Positions 34,765 to 43,570 of a stretch of 49,672 nt of DNA are shown piece after piece. Position 1 is the stretch's first letter. Each line of letters begins with the position of its first letter. Position numbers and translations under genes: made by a program. Under the pieces are notes generated by a model. That model had not been told where the DNA came from. It did no database searches and saw nothing but the letters and a program-made list of their open reading frames with translations. Source of the DNA: Kiritimatiellia bacterium (GTDB lineage: Bacteria; Verrucomicrobiota; Kiritimatiellia; RFP12; UBA1067); contig JAFXIL010000039.1 in the NCBI GenBank assembly GCA_017563185.1, positions 1 through 49,672 of the forward strand. The letters are read 5' to 3'.

Positions 34765-36852
34765 ATGAAAGCGAGCAATCTGGCGGCATGTGCACTGGCG
34801 ACGGCGGTCGCCGCTCTCCCGATGGCGGCGGGGGCCGTCACCGTCGAGGTGAACGGCGCGGCGTACCACGCGGTCGTGCCCGTCGCGGTGACGGCGGCGG
34901 AGTATTTCGTCGCGCCCGATGGTGACGACGCGGCGGACGGCTCGGCGGCAAGGCCGTGGCGCACCATCCAGCGCGCGGCGGACGTGGCGAAGGCCGGCGA
35001 CACGGTGACGATCCGCGGCGGGACGTACCGCGAATGGGTGAAGCCCGCGCACGCGGGGCGCGCGGACGCGCCGATCGTCTACCGGGCGGCAAAGGGCGAG
35101 CGCGTGGTCGTGACTGGCGCCGACCCCGTGACCGGATGGACGCGGCGTCCCGACGGGCTCTGGATGGCGCAGGTGCGGTACGACTCGTTCCGGGGCATGA
35201 ACCCGTTCACCGACTCCATCTCCGGCGACTGGTACGAACCCTACGGCAAGCGCCACCTGCGCGCCTGGATGATTCAGGGCGGCAAGGCGTTGAAGACGCA
35301 TCCCGTCGAGCTTTTCTGGGACCAGAACGCTCACGGCGTGCCGATCGTCAACATCGATTCCCTGGCGTTCGGCCCGCACAGGCTGAAGAAGGGCGGAAAG
35401 CAAGGTGAAAACGGCAAGGTGCAATACGACGGACTCAACCTCTCTGCGCCGGAGGTGAGGCAGCTCTCGTTCAGGACCTCCGCGCAGAGCACGGACGCCG
35501 TGGCGTACCTCTACGACGCCAATTCGCCGACACAGCTGCTGACGAAAGTGGTTCTGAAGGCGACTGGCGGCTGGGACAAGTTCCGCGAGACCCCCGCGAC
35601 ATTGCCGGACTCTGCCGCAGGCGTCAAGTCCATCCTCGTCGTCGTCCTCTTCGGCGGCCATTCCTACAAGTACGACGTTGCGCCCAAGCTGCTGCCGCCC
35701 GGCAGCGCCGCGCTGATTCCGGGCATGGTGACGGGGCGCATCCTCGCGGCGTTCGAGCAGAACCCCAACGTCGTCACGCCGGAACTCGTCACCCGCCCCG
35801 CGTGCTTCTACCCGATCAAGGAGCACCGCGACTACATCACCCTGCGCGGCATCGTCTTCCAGAACGCCGCGCCCAACTGGGGCACGGCCAACGGCGAGCA
35901 GGTGGGCGTGGTGGGCACGCACTGGAGCCGGGGATGGGTCATCGAGGACTGCGAGGTGAGCGGATCCTCCTGCGACGGCATCGCCCTCGGCAAGCACGGC
36001 GACGAGTTCGACAACGCCGGCCCGTTCGTGCGGTGCTACTACGACACGATCAGGCGCGCCGCGAGCAACGGGTGGGAACGCGTGGGGCACCACGTCGTGC
36101 GCCGCTGCAAGGTGTCCGAATGCGGGCAGAGCGGCATCCACAGTTCCCTCGGCGCGGCGTTCTCGACGATCGAGGACTGCGAGATCTTCCACTGCAACTG
36201 GAAAAAGCGCTACGGCGGCGCGGACATGGCGGGCCTCAAGCTGCTCTGCTCGGTGGACGTGACGATACGCAACAACCGCATCCACCACAATGGCGGGTAC
36301 GGCGGCATCTGGCTCGACTGGATGTCGCAGGGCGCGCGCGTGGTCGGGAACAGGCTGTGGGCGAACAACTGGAGCGACGTGTTCCTTGAAGTCGACCACG
36401 GGCCGATTCTCGTCGAGGGCAACGACATGCTCTCCCCCCAGGCGACCTTCACCTGCGCCCAGAACGTGGCGTTCGTCGGCAACCGGATCCTCGGCAAATA
36501 CCACATTCAGAACGACACCCGCTGCACGCCCGTGTTCAAACCGCATTCGGTGACGCTCGAGTCGATTGACGAGGTGCCGAATCCGAACGGGGCGTTCGTC
36601 TTCATGAACAACATCCTCGCGGTCGATCCCCGCAATACGAAAGACCTGCTTCCCAGCCACTACGAGGACAACTGGATGATTCCGGCGGCGAACTGGAAGA
36701 TCGACGACGCCACTGGCGCGGTCACGATCACGCCCCCGGCGGGATCGAAGCCGCCGGCGTTCAGGCCGGTCGATTCCAAGCGCCTCGGCAAGCCCTGCTT
36801 CGTGGAGCAGGAGTTCCCCGCGCCTTCCGTCAAGGATCCGCTCCGCAAATAG
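34765..36852 (+). CDS. Secreted right-handed beta-helix protein with a DUF1565-like start and a CBM6-like insert
   Basis: A 695-residue protein with signal peptide MKASNLAACALATAVAALPMAAGA. YFVAPDGDDAADGSAARPWRTIQRA...AGDTVTIRGGTYRE (about residues 48-92) is the DUF1565-type start of parallel beta-helix proteins. A segment with TSAQSTDAVAYLYD...GWDKF.ETPATLPDSAAGVKSILVVV (about 230-310) resembles a CBM6-type carbohydrate-binding domain. The helix coils (VIEDCEVSGSSCDGIAL, VRRCKVSECGQSGIHSS, IEDCEIFHCNW, IRNNRIHHNGGYGGI) follow. Such folds are typical of polysaccharide lyases and glycosidases; no catalytic residues can be assigned. Ribosome site AAAGGAA. It sits beside the truncated XylR-like regulator. 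Confidence 0.8.
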   Translation: MKASNLAACALATAVAALPMAAGAVTVEVNGAAYHAVVPVAVTAAEYFVAPDGDDAADGSAARPWRTIQRAADVAKAGDTVTIRGGTYREWVKPAHAGRADAPIVYRAAKGERVVVTGADPVTGWTRRPDGLWMAQVRYDSFRGMNPFTDSISGDWYEPYGKRHLRAWMIQGGKALKTHPVELFWDQNAHGVPIVNIDSLAFGPHRLKKGGKQGENGKVQYDGLNLSAPEVRQLSFRTSAQSTDAVAYLYDANSPTQLLTKVVLKATGGWDKFRETPATLPDSAAGVKSILVVVLFGGHSYKYDVAPKLLPPGSAALIPGMVTGRILAAFEQNPNVVTPELVTRPACFYPIKEHRDYITLRGIVFQNAAPNWGTANGEQVGVVGTHWSRGWVIEDCEVSGSSCDGIALGKHGDEFDNAGPFVRCYYDTIRRAASNGWERVGHHVVRRCKVSECGQSGIHSSLGAAFSTIEDCEIFHCNWKKRYGGADMAGLKLLCSVDVTIRNNRIHHNGGYGGIWLDWMSQGARVVGNRLWANNWSDVFLEVDHGPILVEGNDMLSPQATFTCAQNVAFVGNRILGKYHIQNDTRCTPVFKPHSVTLESIDEVPNPNGAFVFMNNILAVDPRNTKDLLPSHYEDNWMIPAANWKIDDATGAVTITPPAGSKPPAFRPVDSKRLGKPCFVEQEFPAPSVKDPLRK

Positions 36853-36995
36853 CCTCGTGCGGGAAATGACGCGAAAGGGGGCCAGAGGGTCAGCCTCCAC
36901 TGGCGACGATCAGCAGACCTTCGCCGGCAATGTCACGCGCATCGTGCGCGATGGCGGATTCGCGTGCGGAAATCAAGGAAGCGCTGCATTCACTC

Positions 36996-37025
36996 TTGCG
37001 CTCCGCGGGGGGGATGTGGTATCAT
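36996..37025 (+). promoter_or_regulatory. Candidate promoter of the four-repeat protein gene
   Basis: TTGCGC (36996-37001), 18-bp spacer, TATCAT (37020-37025), then an AGAGGAG ribosome site before the ATG at 37060. The gap from 36853 holds nothing else I can identify. Confidence 0.55.
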
Positions 37026-37059
37026 TGTGCAGTCTGAAATGTAGAAAGAGGAGTATGCC

Positions 37060-40000
37060 ATGGGAAAGAGAATGATTGACGTCGCCACTCGCGCAATCAG
37101 GCGCAATCTGCGCCGCATCGCGCTTGCGTGCGCCGCGGCGGCGTTTTTGGCGACGGCGTTTCTGCCCGCGCGGGCCGTGACGACGCACTACATGCCGCAG
37201 GCGGATCTGGCGTATTCGGGCGGCTTCATCACGTCCGAAGGAGCTCTGGTGTTCCCCGGCAAGACCCTTGCGGACCTCGAAGGCTGCGGCTTCTGGGGAC
37301 GCATCGCCGGCAATGCCATCGCCTGCGTGAAGACCGCGCTCTCCAACGCCGTGCAGGCGTTTCCCGTCGGCGCGACAGGCGACGCCATTGAACGCTACGA
37401 CTTCGACCTCGTGGCCCTCGAGAACAATACTGTGAAAGCTGTCCACATCCAGCTCTACAACGGCGAGGGCGGCGTCTATGCCAGGGCCGTTCAGGGGTGG
37501 TATGTTGATTACAAAGCGAATCAGGTTGCGTCCGGGATGCCGACGATCCACTATACTGTCGATGCAACCACGGGCGAGTTGACATGGAGCGGCGTGAATC
37601 TCAGACAGCCTGCCACAGGACCGAATGTTGTCGACTACGGCATCCGCGCGCTCGGCGTCGCGCGGCCCGTCACGACGACGGCGACGCTGGCATATCCGGG
37701 ACTGACGGTCGCCGCCATCGCGAAGAACGCGTCCGCCAAGCTCTCGGCACGGATGTCCGGAACGTACATAAGCGCCTTTCAAGGATATGCCGCCGTCATC
37801 ACGCCCGCCGTCGTCACGGCCGGCACGGCGGATGCTCCCACTGCGATTCGCTGCGAGGCGCAGATGCTCGACGGCGCGATGGTGAAAAGCGCGGCATTTG
37901 AGCTGACAGACGGCGTTGGAGGCGTGCATGTGCGGCTCATCGGCGGATACTACAAGAACAACTCAACTTCCATTGGCGAACCGCTGCTGGCTGCGGACGG
38001 AACGCAACCTAGCGGCATCGGCTCCAGCCCGAGCGCTTCGACGCTTCTTGCTACTGGCTATGGACTTTACAACCTCGAGGTAAACGAGGAGGCGCGTGTC
38101 GAGGCCGACACGTCGTACGTGTTCGAGCAAAACACCTACCTGACTTCGACGGCGCAGCTGGTGTTTCCCGGCGCGACGCTCATGGGACTGGAGGATTGCG
38201 CGTTCTACGGAATAATGGACGGCGGGTATATCGGTCACGGCGACCAAGTCAAGGAAGACGCCTACGCTCATGTCGTGAAGCGCTATCCTGAAGATGTATC
38301 GCAGCCGGTGCAGAAGCTTTTTCTGCAGATGTCTCACTGGGACACGACATACACGAAGAACGTCATCGTGGAGCTGACGGGCGGAACCGGCGGCGTTTAC
38401 GCGCGGGCCGTCCTTGCGTCTCATGGCGGCAAGGGGAACAACAAGGTGACGCTGCAGTCATTTGGCGTCAAGGACGACGGGAGCGGGGTGACGAACCTCG
38501 TCGGGTTCACGAATGCGAGCGTTGCCACGTTCGACCACGCCAACGGCTACGGCATCAAGAAACTCGGCGCGACGCGGATGGTGTCGGGCGCCGCCCGTCT
38601 GGCGTTTCCCGGCTTAAAGGTCTCCGAGATCTTCCGCGGCGAGATACTGGGCAGAACGGCGGGCCGCTCGATAAACGACTCTGACCAGTTTACTCCCTAT
38701 TCCGCCTGCAACCGTGTCATTACCTCCACCGACGCCGCGACCGGCGCCATCACCGGCTTCCGCGTGGAAATGCAGACATACGTCGGATACATCAAATGCG
38801 TGGAGCTGCGTTTCACGGACGGCGAGGGCGGCGTGTACGTGGAGGCCGTGCGCGCATGCTACGCCGATACGCCCTACGCCTCCGTCGGGCGTAGGATGAT
38901 CGCGCTGGACGATTCCGACAAGGCGGACGGCACTAAGACCGCCAACGTCGCCAGCGGTTTTTGGGATGGCGGCTACGGCGTGTGCAATCTCGCGGTGGCG
39001 CTTCCAGACGACGCCTCGACCGGGCCTGCGACGGCGGTGTGGAACGGCGGCGACCCGGCGCTCGCAGCGAGCTGGACGTGCAAGGCGGGCGACGGTAAGG
39101 CGCTTCCCGGCGTGTTTCCTGACAAGCACACCCAGGTCCTCATCGCATCATCCGTCACGATGACGGCGGACGCCGATTTGACGCCCTACGCCTCCATGAT
39201 GACGACAGCCGCCAATTTCACAATCAACACGGCTGGGCACAAACTCTACGTGAAATCCCTCGATCCCTGGCACGTGACGACGATCACGGACACCGCCGGC
39301 GGCGGCGAGTTGCATCTCGTCGTCCCCGAAGGCTACCAGACGTACAACAACATCCATCCGCTTTCCGGCAAACTGAAACTCGTCAAGGACGGGGAGGGCC
39401 TTTATCTCGCGGTCAGACTGAAGCAGGCGTATTCTGGCGGCACGGAGATCAAGGGTGGCATCGCCACGACATACGGGAACGCCCCCACCTCCCTCAGGAA
39501 CTGGAGCATGGGCGGAAACGGGATCAACAATCCATCCGGGCAGGTCATTACCGTCAGCGAGGGCGGTACGCTCGACATCAACGGCAACACCGCATTGGGC
39601 TACACCTCGATCATCTTCAACGGCGGCACGGTGTACGGCGCATCGACGCAGTTCAACGGCGTCAAGCGACTTACGGCGGACTCCTTCCTTGTCGTGACGG
39701 ACACGTTCAAGGTGCAGAACGCGAGCTATCCGCTTGAACTGAACGGGCATAAGCTGTCCGTGCAGATCACGGGCGGGAAGAGCCTCCATTTTGAAAGCTG
39801 TCCAATCAAGGGACCCGGAACATTCGAGGTGACGAGCGGCGGATGGCTGAACCTGACGTCAAGCGATCTCGTCTGCACGGACGCGGACTTCGTCATCCAC
39901 TGCGCGCTCAACATCGGCAAGACCATCGACGTCCACGACTACCGTGCGCGGTACAACTACGACGCCAACACGTGGGGCGAGGCCGCTGCGCTGAACGTGC

Positions 40001-40335
40001 ATGGAACGTTCACGCCGGAAACGGACTACTTCACGGCGGCCACGCTGATGGACGGCGCGACGCTCGACCTCTCGGAGAAAACGGGCGTGTGGTCCACCAC
40101 GTCCCTTTTCACGAACGGCAACACGCTCTCGTTCGCGGCGGGCACGATCTACGTGGACCTCGGCGAGCGCGAGATCGACTTCGGAGAATCAGGCCTTGTG
40201 AAGATAGTCTCGTGGGCCGAGAAGCCCGCCGACGTCAAGTTCAAGACGACTGTTCCGAAGCGCTACAGTCTGTCGCCAAGGGACGACGGGCTCTACTGCG
40301 TCAAGACGTCCGGAACGGTGGTGTTCGTGCGCTGA
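37060..40335 (+). CDS. Secreted protein with four ~150-residue repeats and an autotransporter-like beta-helix
   Basis: A 1091-residue protein. The N-terminus (RRNLRRIALACAAAAFLATAFLPARA) is a long signal peptide. Four units start near residues 63, 210, 368 and 514, marked by L-x-[FY]-P-G, a W/F-Y-G-R/I turn, E-x-T/D-G-x-G-G-V-Y/H-x-R-A-V and YGI-x-x-L-G. From about residue 655 a passenger-like beta-helix begins (TAVWNGGDPALAASW, GGTEIKGG, DINGNTALGYTSIIFNGGTVYG), similar to autotransporter-associated repeats. There is no beta-barrel at the C-terminus, so it is not a classic autotransporter. The unit matches no family I know. Confidence 0.8.
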   Translation: MGKRMIDVATRAIRRNLRRIALACAAAAFLATAFLPARAVTTHYMPQADLAYSGGFITSEGALVFPGKTLADLEGCGFWGRIAGNAIACVKTALSNAVQAFPVGATGDAIERYDFDLVALENNTVKAVHIQLYNGEGGVYARAVQGWYVDYKANQVASGMPTIHYTVDATTGELTWSGVNLRQPATGPNVVDYGIRALGVARPVTTTATLAYPGLTVAAIAKNASAKLSARMSGTYISAFQGYAAVITPAVVTAGTADAPTAIRCEAQMLDGAMVKSAAFELTDGVGGVHVRLIGGYYKNNSTSIGEPLLAADGTQPSGIGSSPSASTLLATGYGLYNLEVNEEARVEADTSYVFEQNTYLTSTAQLVFPGATLMGLEDCAFYGIMDGGYIGHGDQVKEDAYAHVVKRYPEDVSQPVQKLFLQMSHWDTTYTKNVIVELTGGTGGVYARAVLASHGGKGNNKVTLQSFGVKDDGSGVTNLVGFTNASVATFDHANGYGIKKLGATRMVSGAARLAFPGLKVSEIFRGEILGRTAGRSINDSDQFTPYSACNRVITSTDAATGAITGFRVEMQTYVGYIKCVELRFTDGEGGVYVEAVRACYADTPYASVGRRMIALDDSDKADGTKTANVASGFWDGGYGVCNLAVALPDDASTGPATAVWNGGDPALAASWTCKAGDGKALPGVFPDKHTQVLIASSVTMTADADLTPYASMMTTAANFTINTAGHKLYVKSLDPWHVTTITDTAGGGELHLVVPEGYQTYNNIHPLSGKLKLVKDGEGLYLAVRLKQAYSGGTEIKGGIATTYGNAPTSLRNWSMGGNGINNPSGQVITVSEGGTLDINGNTALGYTSIIFNGGTVYGASTQFNGVKRLTADSFLVVTDTFKVQNASYPLELNGHKLSVQITGGKSLHFESCPIKGPGTFEVTSGGWLNLTSSDLVCTDADFVIHCALNIGKTIDVHDYRARYNYDANTWGEAAALNVHGTFTPETDYFTAATLMDGATLDLSEKTGVWSTTSLFTNGNTLSFAAGTIYVDLGEREIDFGESGLVKIVSWAEKPADVKFKTTVPKRYSLSPRDDGLYCVKTSGTVVFVR

Positions 40336-40547
40336 GCCGGCGCGCCATTGCGGCGGCCAGAGGGCTGGCCGCCCTACCGGCCGATAGGGGTCACGCGGCC
40401 TGCGTGACCGCCGAATAACTGGCGATGAAGTTGCCAATGGCTGGCGCATCGCGGAGATGCGCGAGGGCTGGGAAATGGTAAACGCGCGAGGGCTGGGAGA
40501 TGGTAGGGCGCGCTGCCCCCAGCGCGCCGAAAATCAGGTTGAATTTC
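40336..40547. repeat. Noncoding hairpin array with direct repeats
   Basis: Perfect hairpins: GGCGGCCAG-AGGG-CTGGCCGCC (40352-40373), GGTCACGC-GGCCT-GCGTGACC (40389-40409), GCGCATC/GATGCGC (40444-40462) and GGCGCGCTG-CCCC-CAGCGCGCC (40507-40528). A 22-nt direct repeat with one mismatch lies at 40459-40480 and 40484-40505. No gene and no T-tract are visible. Confidence 0.8.
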
Positions 40548-40576
40548 TTGCGTTGGTGTGGTGGAAATGATATACT
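40548..40576 (+). promoter_or_regulatory. Candidate promoter giving a leaderless or near-leaderless transcript
   Basis: TTGCGT (40548-40553), 17-bp spacer, TATACT (40571-40576). The ATG at 40584 is only 7 nt after the -10 box, with no ribosome site between, so the transcript probably starts at or next to the ATG. Confidence 0.6.
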
Positions 40577-40583
40577 TCAGCGC

Positions 40584-42119
40584 ATGAAAAACATGAGAGA
40601 AATGTCTTTTGTGCTGTCTGTTGCGGCGCTGGCAATCGTGTGCCAGGGCATGGCGGCGGTGCCGTCCCTGAAGGGTTCTGCCGAACCCGCAGGCGCAATG
40701 GGGCTCAAGGTGCGTCCGCTCGCGTCGGCGCAGGCGGTGCCGGCGCCCACGCCCGAGGCGAAGCGCTATGGTTGGAAGCGCGGCTCCGAAAGCGGCGAGG
40801 TGACGCACCATGACGTGCGCGAGATATGGCTGCTGCATGAGCGCGGGTGCCAGTGGAAGGACCGCAAGGGCAACAAGCTCACGCTCGCCACGGTCTCTTC
40901 GCTCTGCCCCGAGTTCGAGTACGACCACGAGGAGCGCGCGAAGATCGAGGCGGCGATAAAGGAGGGCACCGCCGCGTTCAAGGAGCCCACGAACGAACAG
41001 CTCGCGAAGTGGGCTTCGCAGTTCACCGGCAAGCAGATTGCGTCCGATGCCATTTCGTCATTCGCCGCAAGCAGAGTCCTTGAGGCGAAGCTCGTGGACT
41101 TCGGCGGGGGCGCGCGCTGCGCGGCCTTCTTCAAGTCGAAGGACGGCGCATGGCGCTACGCCGAGTTCCTATTCGCCCAGGAGGCGAAGGAGAGGGACGC
41201 CCAGCGCCTCATGAAGCAGTTCCTCTCCGGCGTGGTTGTGGACAAGACGAAGTCCGCCGCCGGCAGCGTTGTCACCGAGGGCAAGTGGACCACCATGAAG
41301 GTGCCGGGCTACATCTTCAAGACGGACCTTCCCCCCTCGCAGCGCGGCGCGTTCCTCAAGGACACCTCGCGCTACATGGTGGCCATGCAGGCCGCATACC
41401 GCCGCTACGTGCCGCCGCAGCGCAAGCTCGGCGACTCCACGATCCGCGTGTTCGCGGATAAGGCCGACTACGACGCCTATGCCAAGGACACCACCGGCGA
41501 AGACAATACCCGCTCCATCGGCCTCTGGAATCCCTCCCGCGAGGAGCTTCTCATCCTCAACCAGGGCAAGGACGTGGCCGAACGCCGCGAGACGATGAAG
41601 ATCATGCGCCATGAGGCGTTCCACCAGTACCTGTTCTACGCCACCGGCAACGGAAACCACGCCATGTGGTTCAACGAGGGCCACGCGTGCTTCTTCGAGA
41701 ACGTGATGTACAGCCCCAAGAAGAACACGGTGCGCTTCTACGAGGACCTCAAGGACCGTCGCGCCGGTGCCGTGGCCGAAGATCCAGAGAAGTACGCGAA
41801 CCTCGTTCCGAAGATCCTCTACATGAATCGCGCTGCCTTCTATGGCGGCACTCTTCAGGCCGTGAACGACAAGTACACCGCCGCGTGGGCAGCCACTTAC
41901 TTCCTCGAGAAGGGCGCGCCTTCGTTTGAGGAGTTCGCCGCCTACCGCAACGTGCTGCCCACGTATCTTAAGGAGACCGCCGCCGGCAAGAGCTGGGAAG
42001 AGGCCACGAAGATCGCGTGGGAAGGGCTGGAGGCGGGTTTCCCAGCGGCGTTCATGAAGTTCTGGAACAAGCGCGCCGGCGCTCGCAACTACGAGCCGCC
42101 CGAGCCAAAGGCAAAGTGA
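40584..42119 (+). CDS. Secreted gluzincin-like metallopeptidase (DUF1570-like)
   Basis: A 511-residue protein with signal sequence MKNMREMSFVLSVAALAIVCQGMA. The zinc-binding HEAFH (His343, Glu344, His347) is followed 18 residues later by the glutamate of WFNEGHACFFE (Glu365), the HExxH...E arrangement of the peptidase MA/gluzincin clan, as in DUF1570 proteins. The N-terminal ~250 residues have no recognised fold. The frame is open upstream to 40500, but the signal peptide starts at 40584, immediately after the -10 box. It converges on the minus-strand beta-helix gene 27 nt downstream. Substrate unknown. Confidence 0.8.
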   Translation: MKNMREMSFVLSVAALAIVCQGMAAVPSLKGSAEPAGAMGLKVRPLASAQAVPAPTPEAKRYGWKRGSESGEVTHHDVREIWLLHERGCQWKDRKGNKLTLATVSSLCPEFEYDHEERAKIEAAIKEGTAAFKEPTNEQLAKWASQFTGKQIASDAISSFAASRVLEAKLVDFGGGARCAAFFKSKDGAWRYAEFLFAQEAKERDAQRLMKQFLSGVVVDKTKSAAGSVVTEGKWTTMKVPGYIFKTDLPPSQRGAFLKDTSRYMVAMQAAYRRYVPPQRKLGDSTIRVFADKADYDAYAKDTTGEDNTRSIGLWNPSREELLILNQGKDVAERRETMKIMRHEAFHQYLFYATGNGNHAMWFNEGHACFFENVMYSPKKNTVRFYEDLKDRRAGAVAEDPEKYANLVPKILYMNRAAFYGGTLQAVNDKYTAAWAATYFLEKGAPSFEEFAAYRNVLPTYLKETAAGKSWEEATKIAWEGLEAGFPAAFMKFWNKRAGARNYEPPEPKAK

Positions 42120-42146
42120 CCGTTGCCACTTCCCGCTCCCCACGAG

Positions 42147-43007
42147 TCACGAATCACGCACCCGCAGCGCCCTGCCATTGGCGCGTCGATTGTCAAAGCG
42201 ATTGTTCTCGTTTTTGAACGAAGAGTTCGGGTATGGACCTTCTTCGCCGATTGAGACCATTATGCCGTTTGGCGCCACTGGGCTTTGCACGAGCGTGGAG
42301 CGTTCAAGGCGCACCTTGCCGCCGTTCGGGCAGTTTACGAGGTAGCTTGAAAGGCCGTCGTTGCCGTCGTCGAAGCGGCAGTTGACGATTTCGGTGGCGA
42401 GTGCGCGGCTTTTGAGGCAGTGGCCCTGATTGCAGTGGTCAGAGACGATTCCTTCGCATACGAGGCGGCCGACCTTGCCGACGTAGATGTTGTGGGAGTA
42501 GCCGTCGCCGTGGCCGCAGCTGCGGAACGTGCTGTTCTTGATGAAGATTGCGGCGCTGGGTGCCGCCGTGGTGAGCATGCCGTTTTCGTTGCGGGCGAAG
42601 GAGCAGCGGTCAATGCGGGTTGTGCCGGAGTTGGCGCCGATCCAGAGCCCTGCGCCGTTCTTGTCGGGGCAGCGGGCGCCTTCGAACGAGATTCCGGCGA
42701 TGCGTATGTCGCTTCCGTAGAGCACCCAGAGACCTTTGCGCTCGGCGAGGCGTCCGCCTTCTGGGGGCAGCACCTTGACCTCTCCGGAGGAAGCGGATCC
42801 CTCGATGCTGAGCCGGTTCGCACGCCACACGCATGCGTCGCGGTAGGTGCCGGGAAGAATGCGCACCGTGTCGCCGTCGCGTGCGGCGCGCGCGGCGGCG
42901 GAAGGGGTGGTGTACTTCTCGCCCGGACCCACGACGAGCGTGGCGGGGGTTGCCTGTGCATGAAGCGCAGCTGCGGCCATCGCCGCTGCAAGGATAAGTC
43001 TCGGCAT
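42147..43007 (-). CDS. Secreted right-handed beta-helix protein
   Basis: A 286-residue protein with signal peptide MPRLILAAAMAAAALHAQA. Start chosen at 43007, where AAAGGAGAT lies upstream; the open frame extends 25 codons further. The first part (GPGEKYTTPSAAARAARDGDTVRILPGTYRD) is the typical entry to a parallel beta-helix, followed by coils such as IRIAGISFEGARC, TRIDRCSFARNENGM, IFIKNSTFRSCGHGDG and TEIVNCRFDDGNDG. Cys lines up on successive coils. A polysaccharide-binding or -cleaving role is possible; no catalytic residues seen. It has its own candidate promoter on the minus strand. Confidence 0.75.
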   Translation of the reverse strand: MPRLILAAAMAAAALHAQATPATLVVGPGEKYTTPSAAARAARDGDTVRILPGTYRDACVWRANRLSIEGSASSGEVKVLPPEGGRLAERKGLWVLYGSDIRIAGISFEGARCPDKNGAGLWIGANSGTTRIDRCSFARNENGMLTTAAPSAAIFIKNSTFRSCGHGDGYSHNIYVGKVGRLVCEGIVSDHCNQGHCLKSRALATEIVNCRFDDGNDGLSSYLVNCPNGGKVRLERSTLVQSPVAPNGIMVSIGEEGPYPNSSFKNENNRFDNRRANGRALRVRDS

Positions 43008-43038
43008 TGGAATCTCCTTTGTTGTCCCGTCGGCTTTT

Positions 43039-43067
43039 ATTCTATCAAACACGACCCTGCCGGGCAA
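43039..43067 (-). promoter_or_regulatory. Candidate promoter of the minus-strand beta-helix gene
   Basis: Minus strand: TTGCCC, 17-bp spacer, TAGAAT. Transcription would start about 25 nt before the ATG at 43007. Confidence 0.6.
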
Positions 43068-43126
43068 GAGCAGACGCATCACGAACCACGAGGCATTTTC
43101 TTTCTCCGCAACACCGGGATTTTTGA

Positions 43127-43132
43127 TATACT
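43127..43132 (+). promoter_or_regulatory. Candidate -10 box of the ExbD-like lipoprotein/CotH operon
   Basis: TATACT ends 9 nt before the ATG at 43142, so the mRNA would start about 2-3 nt upstream of the ATG and have no ribosome site. The -35 is weak. Confidence 0.45.
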
Positions 43133-43141
43133 TATAGCATC

Positions 43142-43570
43142 ATGAAACGCGTTTCAGCCATTTTTCTTCTAGGCGCGCTGCTGTTCTGCGGCTGCGCTTC
43201 TAAGTATTACATCTCCGACGCCAAACACCCTGAAGTGGTGATCACCGCGGCCGGGGGGGTGACTTTTCGCGGGCGTTTCGTGGAGCCTGAGGATCTTCCC
43301 GGCCTGCTGCGCAGCGCGTCGTTCAGCCGCAAGGATCCAATCTACATCGGAGCGCCCGACGACATGGCCGACTGGCGCCTCAAGCGCAAGGTGATGGGCA
43401 TCCTCACGCGCGGCGGCTATACGCGCCCGATTCTCGTGGGCGCGGAGCATTCGTTTTCCGAGGTGGGCCGCACGGCCCAGCAGCGGCGCGAGGATGCGGC
43501 GCGCGAGCGCCAGCGCAGGCTTGAGGAACTGAGAGATCGCGGAGCGAGAAGGAGAGTGAGGTACAAATGA
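43142..43570 (+). CDS. Lipoprotein with an ExbD/TolR-like periplasmic domain
   Basis: A 142-residue lipoprotein (lipobox LFCGC). Residues about 36-100 resemble the ExbD/TolR periplasmic domain: FRGRFVEPEDLPGLLRSASF, DPIYIGAPDDM, W-x-x-KRKVMGILTRGGYTRPILV, the two-strand, helix, strand order of that fold. A charged Arg/Glu-rich tail follows. Known ExbD/TolR proteins are anchored by one N-terminal transmembrane helix and work with ExbB/TolQ motor proteins; here a lipid anchor would replace the helix and no partner motor gene is present. The stop overlaps the next ATG (ATGA at 43567-43570), so translation is coupled to the giant CotH protein. The fold call is from pattern only. Confidence 0.65.
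   Translation: MKRVSAIFLLGALLFCGCASKYYISDAKHPEVVITAAGGVTFRGRFVEPEDLPGLLRSASFSRKDPIYIGAPDDMADWRLKRKVMGILTRGGYTRPILVGAEHSFSEVGRTAQQRREDAARERQRRLEELRDRGARRRVRYK

Noticed and set aside
34666-36900. Long antisense open frame opposite the beta-helix gene
   Set aside because: Same signs of antisense artefact: Arg/Val/His-rich, no domains, while the sense strand has a signal peptide and recognisable beta-helix.
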